64,000 bases of DNA, from contig OZ241910.1 of NCBI GenBank assembly GCA_965203755.1, forward strand, positions 1,240,001 to 1,304,000, read 5' to 3'. A model generated the notes under the pieces. The model was not told the origin of the DNA. It ran no database searches and saw only the letters and a program-made list of their open reading frames with translations. Position numbers and translations under genes: made by a program. This document shows positions 25,338 through 33,731 of this stretch, in pieces (the first letter of the stretch is position 1; each line of letters begins with the position of its first letter). The stretch is from UBA6055 sp965203755. Its GTDB lineage: Bacteria > Chloroflexota > Anaerolineae > Aggregatilineales > Phototrophicaceae.

Positions 25338-26352
25338 CCGCCGCCGATTTCCTGATGAGCGCCGCCAAGCCGGCGGCAATCTCCCGCACCTCATACTCGC
25401 GGAACACAGGGTCATTTTCCAGCACGGCGACATCCGCGTCCAAAAAGGCGTCAAAGCCGGCATAAGTCCCGGCGATGGCGCAGGCAATGGCGGCAATCGT
25501 ATCGGCATCGCCCGACAGATTGGCGGCTAGAATGGCAGCCTGTTTCGGGTCGCCTTCAGCCATTGCCAGCACGCCAAAAGCCGCCCCGACGGTTTCGGGC
25601 GCGTTCAGCGTTGCGCCGACCTCATCATACAGTCGGCGCAGTCTGGTCTGAAGTGTTTGTCCGCTATACGCGATCTCAAGCGCCTGCCTGATTTTGAAGC
25701 TCACCGAGGCGCCGAACCAAAGCCGGCCATGCCGGCGTCCCAGTTCAGCGCCCAGCAGTCCAGCCTGAATCACTGCCGCCAGAGAGACTCCGGCCGTCAT
25801 CGCCATCGCCACCGCCGCCGACACCGCCGCCGCGCCCGAAACCGCCGGCTGGGTGAAGTGGGTCGGCATACAGACGGTCGCGGTGTCCTGGGCCGCGGCG
25901 GCGACGTTGCCCGGATGCAGCAGTCCAATCGGCGCGATCCGCATCGGCGCGCCGTTGGTATCGCCCCATAAACCGGTCGTTTTCGGATCTTCACCGCGTT
26001 TGAGCGCGTTGATGCCGCGCCGGGTGCTGGGCCCGACATAGGGTGATTGATCGCCGCCCACCCGCTCATACCAGTCAAGCAGCCCGGCGACCACCGCTTC
26101 CAGCGTGACGGCGCCGGCTTCAATCACCGCCCGGGCAATCGAAAACGCCTGTTCGGAATCATCGGTAATACGGCCGGCGGGCAATCCGGCATGGACAATG
26201 TGGTCGGCGGGCGCATCCTGCCAGCTGTCGAGCCAGCCGAAGGTCCGCGCCGTATCATCAGGATGAATCTGCGCCGGCATGGCAAAGGCATCGCCCAAAG
26301 CCTGTCCGTAGAGGCCGCCAAGGATTTTGTTCATCATCGGGCGCGGCTTCAT
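25330..26352 (-). CDS. ADP-ribosylglycohydrolase family protein (second of two)
   Basis: The 340-residue, single-domain protein follows the classical fold: KILGGLYGQALGDAFAMP at the start, RITDDSEQAF near 60 (metal ligands Thr-Asp-Asp), GPSTRRGINAL, GAPMRIAPIG and NLSGDADTIAAIACAI near 275-290. All expected Mg2+ ligands are visible. It differs from the paralogue at 21.6-22.9 kb in length and lacks its N-terminal extension. Start ATG 26352 overlaps the stop of the upstream gene (ATGA), and its own end overlaps the PfkB start, so this is a tightly coupled operon. The substrate is likely an ADP-ribose-like or nucleoside N-glycoside. Confidence 0.88.
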   Translation of the reverse strand: MKPRPMMNKILGGLYGQALGDAFAMPAQIHPDDTARTFGWLDSWQDAPADHIVHAGLPAGRITDDSEQAFSIARAVIEAGAVTLEAVVAGLLDWYERVGGDQSPYVGPSTRRGINALKRGEDPKTTGLWGDTNGAPMRIAPIGLLHPGNVAAAAQDTATVCMPTHFTQPAVSGAAAVSAAVAMAMTAGVSLAAVIQAGLLGAELGRRHGRLWFGASVSFKIRQALEIAYSGQTLQTRLRRLYDEVGATLNAPETVGAAFGVLAMAEGDPKQAAILAANLSGDADTIAAIACAIAGTYAGFDAFLDADVAVLENDPVFREYEVREIAAGLAALIRKSAADE

Positions 26353-27014
26353 TCGCCTTCAGGCTCTTGCAGTTCCAGCCAGCGCGCCTGCCAGTCCGCA
26401 TACCAGCCCGCCCAGGCCACCGGCGCGATTTCGCCGCGCAGCCAATCTTTTGCGCTGACTTCACCGAGAGGACGCCGATGCTGAATCCAGGTGTTTCCTT
26501 CATCGCTCCAGATGGCCTGGAAAGAGACCTCCACCGCCGATACTTCATAATGCCACAGCTCTTCTGGCGGAATCGTTTGCAGAGCAAATGTAACGTTATG
26601 CACCGACTCCATATCCGAAGCGGAGTCAATGGTTTCAGTGACCGCGCCGTTGAGATTATTCCAGATCGTCCATTCGATGTAGCCGCCGCAATAGACGTCG
26701 GAGAACTCATCGGCGGGATTATTCATCTCGGCCCATACCTGCTCGCCGCGGCTGCCGCCCATGAAAATATCATGGAAGAGATCATCCAGCCGGGCGCGCC
26801 ACAGCTGCCCATCCAAATCGGCGACGGTATATTCCCATACGATGTCATGGATTTCGTCTGCTGTGGCAAAGCCTTGCACATGCTGATACTTCGCCGCCTG
26901 CTGGCTGACATAGCACCGCAGGGCATTGCGATGGTCGATGATTTGCATAACAGACAGAATGGCAATCAGCAGAACGATGACGGCTGTCGCATGGACTCTT
27001 TTTATTCTTTTCAT
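26349..27014 (-). CDS. Membrane-anchored protein of unknown function in the nucleoside operon
   Basis: The 221-residue protein has a basic start and one hydrophobic helix (TAVIVLLIAILSVMQII), either an uncleaved anchor or a signal peptide. The rest is extracytoplasmic and tryptophan-rich (IEWTIWNNLNGAV, WYADWQARWLELQ), with two cysteines that could form a disulfide. I do not recognise a family. AAGGAG precedes the ATG, and it lies 11 bases after the second permease gene, so an accessory role in uptake is plausible. Confidence 0.55.
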   Translation of the reverse strand: MKRIKRVHATAVIVLLIAILSVMQIIDHRNALRCYVSQQAAKYQHVQGFATADEIHDIVWEYTVADLDGQLWRARLDDLFHDIFMGGSRGEQVWAEMNNPADEFSDVYCGGYIEWTIWNNLNGAVTETIDSASDMESVHNVTFALQTIPPEELWHYEVSAVEVSFQAIWSDEGNTWIQHRRPLGEVSAKDWLRGEIAPVAWAGWYADWQARWLELQEPEGE

Positions 27015-27025
27015 TTTGATCTCCT

Positions 27026-28432
27026 TTATTTGATTTTACCGCCTAATTCGTCATTCCGCATCAGCGCGCGTCCGCCGATAAGCAGCCAGATGGCGCCGCT
27101 CGCCGCCAGTCCGATAAGGAGCGCCGGCGCTGGATCGAAGAAGAGCGCCAGGAACAGAGTCAGGTAAATGCCCAGCGATACGGTCGTCACCAGGGCGCTG
27201 GCCGCCCAGCGTTTTTGGATCCGAAAGATATCGGTCACAAAGGGCAGGCTGATCCCAAACAGGACAATCGAAACCAGACCGATGAGCAAGGCCACCGGCG
27301 CAGCGCTTTCGGCGCCGCCAAAGCCATTCGGCGCCGCCAGGATGCTGGCGCTGGTGACCATGCCAATGACCGCGACCATCATCAAGAGCATGTGCAAGGT
27401 GCTAAGCCGCTGTATCGAGCGCCAAAAGGCCGGGTCGAAGGCGGCGCCCGAAGCCGTTCGCATTTCGCTGACTCGCTGGGCGATGCGCCGCTGAAGCGCA
27501 TAGATCACCAGAGCCAGCACGGTGGCGAAGTAAGGGATGGACTGTGGCAGCTGCGCCGGGATTTCCAGCGAGCCGATGCGGATGCCGAGCGCGTCAAAGA
27601 AGCCAAATATCGATGAAGCGACCATGGTGCCGGCAGGGGTGCCGCCGCCCAGCGAGGGCGTCACCAAAGCGATAAAGCCGCGTCCGTTGGTCATATCGCG
27701 CTGGAAAAGCTGCAAGTAACCCATGCTCATGTGGATGCCGCCCAGCCCGGCAAAGGCGCCGCTGATGAGCAGCGCCAGATAGCGAACCCGCTTGACATGG
27801 ATGCCCAGCGAGGCGGCCGCCTCTGGATTTTCGCCAACGGCGCGCAGGTGCATGCCGGCCGGAGTGCGATACAGGAAATAGGAGACCAGCGCGACGGCGA
27901 TCACCGCCGCCCAGGTCATCACGCTTTGGTTGTTGAAGACGCCAAAGATGAAGCCGCCGACAAGCGGAATCTGCTCGATGAAGGCCGGCAGCTGAATAAA
28001 AGGCATCTGCAAGCTGGCGAGTGTGCTGGTATTGCCGCGGTCGCCGGTCAATTCAAACATAATCGCCACCGTCGCTGATGAGCCGAGGATATTGAGGGCG
28101 ATGCCAGAAAGAAACAGATCGCCTTTCAAATCCAAATGAAACAGCGCCAGGATGAAGGCCATCAGCAAAGAGACCGACACCCCCAAAGCCAGTCCCAGCC
28201 AGGGGCCCACGACCAGGCCGGTTTCCATGCCGAACCAGTCTTGGGCGAACGCGCTGACCACAACGCCGGTGAAGGCCGACGAAAGCATCATGCCTTCCAG
28301 TCCGATGTTCAAAACGCCGGCCTTTTCCGAGATGAGCGCGCCCAGCGACGGCAGCAGAATCGGCGTCGTCACGCGCAGGATGGCAGCGATAAAGGCGGCG
28401 CTGAAAATCCCATCAATCACATTGTCAAACAT
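27026..28432 (-). CDS. ABC transporter permease, nucleoside (BMP) type, with C-terminal extension
   Basis: The 468-residue inner-membrane permease belongs to the YufQ/NupQ branch of BPD_transp_2. It has AALRVTTPILLPSLGALISEK-like early sequence, the EKAGVLNIGLEGMML motif, RAVGENPEAAASLGI (the ATPase-coupling loop) and FALVTPSLGGGTPAGT-type later segments. It is longer than the usual family length of roughly 310: residues from about 350 onward add about four more transmembrane helices (HMLLMMVAVIGMVTS, VALLIGLVSIVLFGI, TVSLGIYLTLFLALFF, PALLIGLAASGAIWLLIG). Its ATG overlaps the stop of the other permease by eight bases. Function: nucleoside uptake with the ATPase at 30-31.7 kb. Confidence 0.88.
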   Translation of the reverse strand: MFDNVIDGIFSAAFIAAILRVTTPILLPSLGALISEKAGVLNIGLEGMMLSSAFTGVVVSAFAQDWFGMETGLVVGPWLGLALGVSVSLLMAFILALFHLDLKGDLFLSGIALNILGSSATVAIMFELTGDRGNTSTLASLQMPFIQLPAFIEQIPLVGGFIFGVFNNQSVMTWAAVIAVALVSYFLYRTPAGMHLRAVGENPEAAASLGIHVKRVRYLALLISGAFAGLGGIHMSMGYLQLFQRDMTNGRGFIALVTPSLGGGTPAGTMVASSIFGFFDALGIRIGSLEIPAQLPQSIPYFATVLALVIYALQRRIAQRVSEMRTASGAAFDPAFWRSIQRLSTLHMLLMMVAVIGMVTSASILAAPNGFGGAESAAPVALLIGLVSIVLFGISLPFVTDIFRIQKRWAASALVTTVSLGIYLTLFLALFFDPAPALLIGLAASGAIWLLIGGRALMRNDELGGKIK

Positions 28433-30116
28433 CGCCTGCCTCCAGTGCCGTCTGCCTGCTGCTATCGACGTCAGCCCGTTTTTGCCGCTGCTGGAAAAAA
28501 GTCACCAGCGCCTCGGCGGTGATGAGCAGAATAATAATCGCCTGGATCATCCGCACGACTTCAAAACTGACGTTGGCGTCGCGCTCCATGAACTGCGCCC
28601 CCGCCCGCAAATAGGCATACAGCAGGCCGGTGAATGGCACCACCAGCACATTGAGCCGCGCCAGCAGCGCGACCACCACGCCTTCAAAAGCCAGGGCAAA
28701 GGAGATGTTCAAAACCAGCTGCCGATGGATGCCCGAAGCCAGGTGCATGCCCGCCAAGCCAGCCACAATGCCACTGATAGCCATCACCAGCATAATCGTG
28801 CGCTTTGAATTGACGCCGCCATAATCGGCAAACTTGAGATTCGAGCCGATGATTCGTATCTCATAGCCCAGCGGCGTGCGTCGAATCAGCAGCCACGAAA
28901 TCACAATCACCGCCGCCAGGATAAATACGGCAATCGTGACCTGCGTGCTTTCGACAATCACCGGCAAAATCGCATTTTCGCCAAAGCGCTCGGTGGCGAC
29001 ATAACCGGCATCGGGCGGCTTTAGCTGAAAATTAAGCACCATCTCGAAGAAGCGGGTGGCGATCACATTCAGCATCAGGGTCGAAACCAGTTCATTGGCG
29101 CCCAGATAGGCTTTGAGCGCGCCCGGTATCAAGCCATAAACAAAGCCGGCGGTGCCCGATGCCAGAATAATGACCGGGATCAGCAGAATCCCTGGAATAG
29201 ACGGCGAGTTGAGGGCGATGATGCCCGAAACCAGCGCGCCAAAGTATAATTGGCCTTCGGCGCCCAGACTGAACTGCTGCGCCCGAAACACAATCGCAAA
29301 CGACAAGCCCAGCAGAATCAGGGTGATCGCGTCTTGAATCCATACGCCCCAGCGATTGACCCGTTCAATCGGGCCCAGCAGCAGCGCCTCGAACGCCAGC
29401 CGCGATTGGTCCATCGCCTCTGACAGCACGGCGCCCAAGGGGACGGCTTCGGGTCGAGCATACACGGTGTAGATGCCATCCGCCGGCAGTTCAGCATTTT
29501 CGATGACCGCATCTTTTTGGCTGACCAAATCATCAAAGGTTTCAAGCTGCCGTTCGGTGGCGGCGGCGCTGGCTGCCAGGACATCGCCAGCCTGACGGCG
29601 GAGCTCGACCAGGACATCCACTTGGGAGCGGCGATTCTTGGCATAAGCCAGCACCGAAACGACATCACCGCCGCGGCCGGCGAAGGTATAAGCGACTTCG
29701 CTGACCGGTTGGACGACATTGGGCTTGTTAAATTCTCCGCCGCGCTTTTGACCATATTCAAGGTCAACGGCCTCATTCTCGACGCTGGCGGCATCGGACA
29801 GCACCTGCACGCGGAACTCGCCGCGCTCAAAGCGGCTGGCGGCATCAAGGTTAAACACAAAGGTGACCGCAAAGCCCAGACCCAGGGCAGCGACCACCGT
29901 CAGCAAAACGCGAATGGCCTGCGCCTTCAACTCGACGACAAACAGCAGAATCGACATGCCGACCAGCGCATTGACCAGCAGGATGTTTTGCCAGGTGGCG
30001 GTGGCGGTCATCTTTTCGATGGAGCCGTCGAACATGGCGCTGGCAATGAACCCGATGATGGCGATGCCGGACAGGATGCCAACCAGAAGCAGCAGATGTT
30101 TCCTCATCCATGTCAT
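28425..30116 (-). CDS. ABC transporter permease, nucleoside (BMP) type, with PPC-like extracytoplasmic domain
   Basis: The 563-residue partner permease belongs to the YufP/NupP branch, whose usual size is about 350 residues. The canonical part starts near residue 255 (DAITLILLGLSFAIVFRAQQ, FSLGAEGQLYFGAL) and has YEIRIIGSNLKFADYGGV as the coupling loop. In front are three helices and then about 140 residues of extracytoplasmic sequence. That sequence resembles a bacterial pre-peptidase C-terminal (PPC) beta-sandwich: YTFAGRGGDVVSVLAYA, VDVLVELRR, LPADGIYTVYA. The ATG overlaps the ATPase stop (ATGA). Confidence 0.85.
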   Translation of the reverse strand: MTWMRKHLLLLVGILSGIAIIGFIASAMFDGSIEKMTATATWQNILLVNALVGMSILLFVVELKAQAIRVLLTVVAALGLGFAVTFVFNLDAASRFERGEFRVQVLSDAASVENEAVDLEYGQKRGGEFNKPNVVQPVSEVAYTFAGRGGDVVSVLAYAKNRRSQVDVLVELRRQAGDVLAASAAATERQLETFDDLVSQKDAVIENAELPADGIYTVYARPEAVPLGAVLSEAMDQSRLAFEALLLGPIERVNRWGVWIQDAITLILLGLSFAIVFRAQQFSLGAEGQLYFGALVSGIIALNSPSIPGILLIPVIILASGTAGFVYGLIPGALKAYLGANELVSTLMLNVIATRFFEMVLNFQLKPPDAGYVATERFGENAILPVIVESTQVTIAVFILAAVIVISWLLIRRTPLGYEIRIIGSNLKFADYGGVNSKRTIMLVMAISGIVAGLAGMHLASGIHRQLVLNISFALAFEGVVVALLARLNVLVVPFTGLLYAYLRAGAQFMERDANVSFEVVRMIQAIIILLITAEALVTFFQQRQKRADVDSSRQTALEAGDV

Positions 30117-31657
30117 GCGAACCGCTCCATTTCTTCTTTGGGCTGCCGTTCCGCGCCCAGCATATAATAGCCGATGCGCTCTTCGGTCAGGGTTTCATCA
30201 TTGGGGAAGATGCCGACAATCTCGCCCTCGTACATGACCATAATTCGATCTGACAGTTTCATCACTTCCTGCAAATCAGCCGAGATGAGCAGAATGGCAA
30301 GCCCGCGGGTGCGCTGATCTACCAATTCCTGATGAATAAATTCAATCGCGCCGATGTCCACGCCGCGGGTCGGCTGGGCCGCGATGAGCAGCTTGGGCGA
30401 TGACGACAGTTCGCGCGCCACCACTACCTTCTGCATATTGCCGCCCGAAAGCGCGCTGACGGGAATATCGCCGCTGGGAGCGATGATGTTAAACTCTTGA
30501 ATCAGCCGTTTGCCGTTGGCGACAATCGCATTGATGTTGAGCAGGCCGCGCCGGGTATAGGGTTCATGATAATAACGGTCAATAATCAGGTTGTCTTCAA
30601 TCGAGGAATGGACGGCGACGCCATTGGTCAAGCGGTCTTCGGGGATATGCGCCACTTGATGTTCGCGCACTTGGCGCGGACCATGCCCCAAAATCGCCGT
30701 CTCATTGATAAATGCCGCGCCGCTGGTCGGCGGGCGCAGCCCGGTCAGCACTTCGGCAAGCTCGGTCTGCCCATTGCCCTCAACGCCGGCGATCCCCAGA
30801 ATTTCGTTTTGATACGCATGAAAACTCACTTGCTTGAGCAATTGATGGCCGCTGTCATCGGCATAGGTCAAGTCCTGCACCGCCAGCACCGATGCGCCCC
30901 GCTTGACTTTGGGACGGTCGACGACCATAAACACCTCGCGCCCGACCATCATCCGCGCCAATTCGCGTTCATTGGTTTCGTTTGTATTCACCGTGCCGAT
31001 TTTGCGGGCATCGCGCATCACGGTGACGCGGTCCGAAATGGCGATGACTTCCTTCAGTTTGTGGGTGATGAAAATGACGGTTTTGCCGCCGTCGACCAGA
31101 TTGCGAATGGCGGCGAAGAGGTCTTGGGTTTCGCTGGGTGTCAAGACGGCGGTCGGCTCATCCAAAATCAGGATTTCGGCGCCGCGGTAAAGCGCTTTCA
31201 GGATTTCCACCCGCTGCCGCATTCCCACCGGGATATCCTCAATTTTGGCGGTTGGATCGACATACAGCCCATAGTCTTGGGACAGGCTGGCGGCGTCGGT
31301 GATGGCCTGCTGAAAATCAATTGACAGCCCGCGCCGGGTTTCGCGGTTTAGGATGATGTTTTGGGCGACTGTGAAGGAATTGACCAGCATAAAGTTCTGA
31401 TGCACCATGCCAATGCCATGTTCAATAGCGACCTGCGGATTGGCGATTTGAATCTGCTGCCCGCGGATATGGACTGCGCCGGCGGTCGGCTGCTCGAGGC
31501 CATACAGGATTTTCATCAATGTGGATTTGCCGGCGCCGTTTTCGCCAACCAGCGCATGAATCTCGCCCTGTTCGACCGAAAAATCAATGTGGTCATTGGC
31601 GCAGACACCGTTGGGATAGACCTTGACAATATCTTGGGTTTCAATAATCGCCGTCAT
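30113..31657 (-). CDS. ABC transporter ATP-binding protein, nucleoside type (tandem ATPase)
   Basis: The 514-residue protein has two fused nucleotide-binding domains, as in YufO/NupO and the ribose/BMP importers. The first has Walker A GENGAGKST at 38-46 and LILDEPTAVLTP; its signature is the degenerate PVGMRQRVEILKAL. The second (from about 265) has GVEGNGQTEL in place of a full Walker A and SALSGGNMQKVVVAREL, then a degenerate Walker B ending AAQPTRGVD. One competent and one degenerate site is normal for this group. GGAGGG precedes the ATG, whose A is also the last base of the methyltransferase stop (TAATG). Confidence 0.92.
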   Translation of the reverse strand: MTAIIETQDIVKVYPNGVCANDHIDFSVEQGEIHALVGENGAGKSTLMKILYGLEQPTAGAVHIRGQQIQIANPQVAIEHGIGMVHQNFMLVNSFTVAQNIILNRETRRGLSIDFQQAITDAASLSQDYGLYVDPTAKIEDIPVGMRQRVEILKALYRGAEILILDEPTAVLTPSETQDLFAAIRNLVDGGKTVIFITHKLKEVIAISDRVTVMRDARKIGTVNTNETNERELARMMVGREVFMVVDRPKVKRGASVLAVQDLTYADDSGHQLLKQVSFHAYQNEILGIAGVEGNGQTELAEVLTGLRPPTSGAAFINETAILGHGPRQVREHQVAHIPEDRLTNGVAVHSSIEDNLIIDRYYHEPYTRRGLLNINAIVANGKRLIQEFNIIAPSGDIPVSALSGGNMQKVVVARELSSSPKLLIAAQPTRGVDIGAIEFIHQELVDQRTRGLAILLISADLQEVMKLSDRIMVMYEGEIVGIFPNDETLTEERIGYYMLGAERQPKEEMERFA

Positions 31658-32373
31658 TAGTATCCCTCCAAGTCGCAGCCGATGAAGTTTCTTTCCTTTA
31701 TATGGGCAGCTTCCATCACCGAGAACGAACCCGCCGCCGGGTCAATCACATAATCGCCTTCTTGACTGACGGCGGCAATGAGTTCGGCTTGCAGCTTGAC
31801 CGGCTTCTGGTGAGGATGTTCTTTGGATGACACTTTTTCGCGCCAAACGTCGCGGATCGTGTGGCTTTTCCAGACACCCTTGGCGCGTCGGGGCTGCTTT
31901 TGCAATACGACGCAGTATTCACCCACGCGCCGCGAGCGATAGCCCATGCCAAACCTTTCCTTGTCCCATACAATCAGGTCGACGACATCCAGCTGCGTTC
32001 CATCCAGCCATGACTTGAAGCCTTGGCAAAGATGAAACTTGTCCATCCACAGGAACAGATGTCCGGAGGGTATCAGCGCCCGGTCGATGCCCTGCATAAA
32101 CTCGGCGATTTTCTTTTCATCCATCTGCATCAACGCGCTTCTTCGCCGGCCGCGGTTCTTGCCTTCATTGCCATAGGACAGTTTATCCAAAACGCCGCGG
32201 TACTGCGGGTCAAGAAAGGCGACGGGGATGCTGTTCGGCGGCAGCAAGGACAAAAGCCGCAAGCCGTCCATTTCGAGACGTTCATTTGGGCGCAGGGAAG
32301 GATGCAGATCAATGGCTGGCGCTTGGATGACGCGGCGGCTGGAATAGACGGTATTGGCTTTCGCTTCCATCAT
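31657..32373 (-). CDS. DNA methyltransferase (N4/N6 type) inside the nucleoside-transport operon
   Basis: The 238-residue protein has the beta-class amino-methyltransferase layout. Motif IV comes first (FLDPQYRG at about 53-60) and motif I last (VIDPAAGSFSVMEAA at about 208-222), after HPHQKPVKLQAELI (motif X/HQKP). Motif IV reads DPQY, not the usual DPPY or DPPF. No restriction gene or target-recognition insert is evident, so it looks like a solitary modifier. Its end shares one base with the ABC ATPase start, and GAGGAG precedes ATG 32373. It may be of phage origin; methylation of DNA or of an RNA or nucleoside substrate is open. Confidence 0.75.
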   Translation of the reverse strand: MMEAKANTVYSSRRVIQAPAIDLHPSLRPNERLEMDGLRLLSLLPPNSIPVAFLDPQYRGVLDKLSYGNEGKNRGRRRSALMQMDEKKIAEFMQGIDRALIPSGHLFLWMDKFHLCQGFKSWLDGTQLDVVDLIVWDKERFGMGYRSRRVGEYCVVLQKQPRRAKGVWKSHTIRDVWREKVSSKEHPHQKPVKLQAELIAAVSQEGDYVIDPAAGSFSVMEAAHIKERNFIGCDLEGY

Positions 32374-32400
32374 ACGCTCCTCATCATCATACGAAACGAA

Positions 32401-32427
32401 GATTGGCCAGCGCGAGGCCGGCCAATC
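32401..32427 (-). terminator. Hairpin between the binding-protein gene and the rest of the operon
   Basis: GATTGGCC (32401-32408) and GGCCAATC (32420-32427) form a perfect 8-bp stem 25 bases after the binding-protein stop codon. There is no T run. A hairpin here may damp downstream transcription or stabilise the binding-protein mRNA, as is common when a binding protein is needed in excess. Confidence 0.4.
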
Positions 32428-32451
32428 CTGTCATAGACGAAATGCGACGCG

Positions 32452-33594
32452 CTAGCCGTCCATCATCATAGCCGACAAATCCATGCCAGCTGTTGGCAAA
32501 TCAGCGCAGGCAGCGCCGACAAGGGCGGGTTCATCGGCGAAGACGGTCACCACTTCAATGTCACCGCCGACCACCGCCGCTTCGGCAGCTTCCACCAAGG
32601 ACTTGATGTCATCGGGCGTGCTGGCATCGTAGAACTCGTTCTTGGCAAGCCCAACGCCGCCTTCGGGAATGCCGAGGCTTTCGGATGAGCCGTAGGGCAG
32701 ATCGCCCTCAAGGTGCAGTGTGACGGCGCGGAAGATGGAATTGTCGACGTTCTTCATCATGCTGGTCAGAATCCGCTCGGCTTGGTCGGGATCGGTTTCG
32801 GCGACGATGGTAGCTTGGTCTGAATCGACGCCGAGCGCGAAGTGTCCTTGTTCATGGGCGGCCTCAAAGACGCCGACGCCGGTGCCGCCAGCGACCTGGA
32901 AGACAATATCGGCATCCTGCTCATACATCGCCAGCGCGATTTCCTTGCCGCGGGCTGGGTCATTCCAGCTGCCGGCATACTGAACGATATTGCGGCTTTC
33001 TGGATTGACCAGGCAGGCGCCCTGTTCATAGCCGACGATGAAGTCATCAATGACCGGAATCTGCTGCCCGCCCACGGCGCCGATAATCGGCGCGTCGTTC
33101 ATGCCTTCAATGCCGCTTTGCGACATGGCGGCGGCATACACGCCAGCCAGGAATGAGCCTTCGTTTTGGGCATAGGTCATCGAATAGACGTTGGCGCAGC
33201 CTTCGACGCAGACGTCGGGATTGTCGTAGGGCATGGGCGCATCGTAGAACATGAAGAGTTTGTCGGGATAGCTATGCGCGTTGGCGGCCAGAAAATCAAT
33301 CATCTGGAAGGTGCCGGCGATAAGAATGTCGTAGGAATCGGTATCCGCCATGACATCCAGCAGCCCCGGCTCCCAGTTGGCGGGATCGATGCCCAATTCG
33401 ACCGTGTCAATCTCGATGTCATACTCGTCGGCAATCGCGTCCATGCCGCGCTGGGCGCTGTCGAAGAATGACTTGTCCCCTAATGTGCCATTGACAACCG
33501 ATACCACCCGCAATGGTTCATCCTGTGCCATAGCTGTGAAAGCCATCGCAAACAATGCCGCCAGAAGAACTGAAACAAAAACAACCTTTTTCAT
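32452..33594 (-). CDS. BMP-family nucleoside-binding protein of the ABC transporter
   Basis: The 380-residue extracytoplasmic binding protein starts with a signal peptide (KKVVFVSVLLAALFAMAFTA, then MAQ). There is no lipobox cysteine at the cleavage site, unlike many BMP lipoproteins. The body matches the PnrA/BMP family: VVNGTLGDKSFFDSAQRG, ILIAGTFQMIDFL, QNEGSFLAGVYAA, IVQYAGSWNDPARGKEIAL and VFQVAGGTGVGVFEAA. The family binds purine and other nucleosides. GGAGG precedes the ATG. It is first in a divergently regulated operon whose upstream region holds a dyad and a TATAAT. Confidence 0.92.
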   Translation of the reverse strand: MKKVVFVSVLLAALFAMAFTAMAQDEPLRVVSVVNGTLGDKSFFDSAQRGMDAIADEYDIEIDTVELGIDPANWEPGLLDVMADTDSYDILIAGTFQMIDFLAANAHSYPDKLFMFYDAPMPYDNPDVCVEGCANVYSMTYAQNEGSFLAGVYAAAMSQSGIEGMNDAPIIGAVGGQQIPVIDDFIVGYEQGACLVNPESRNIVQYAGSWNDPARGKEIALAMYEQDADIVFQVAGGTGVGVFEAAHEQGHFALGVDSDQATIVAETDPDQAERILTSMMKNVDNSIFRAVTLHLEGDLPYGSSESLGIPEGGVGLAKNEFYDASTPDDIKSLVEAAEAAVVGGDIEVVTVFADEPALVGAACADLPTAGMDLSAMMMDG

Positions 33595-33647
33595 GTTAAG
33601 CCTCCAAACTAAAATGGTTTCAAATCAGATGTGAATCCGACAAAGTT

Positions 33648-33699
33648 ATTATAACCATGTTTTCTGATGTTTGCACATAATTTTGGCGAACTTGCAAAC
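33648..33699 (-). promoter_or_regulatory. Promoter and candidate operator of the nucleoside operon
   Basis: On the minus strand TATAAT lies at 33653-33648. Just upstream, GTTTGCA (33669-33675) and TGCAAAC (33693-33699) form a perfect 7-bp inverted repeat separated by 17 bases, covering the -35 region. That would suit a repressor. A looser GCAAA...TTTGC dyad occurs at 35942-35974, before the next operon. Confidence 0.45.
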
Positions 33700-33731
33700 A
33701 ATCGCATCAAAACCGCGTCTCTTATAGTGGT

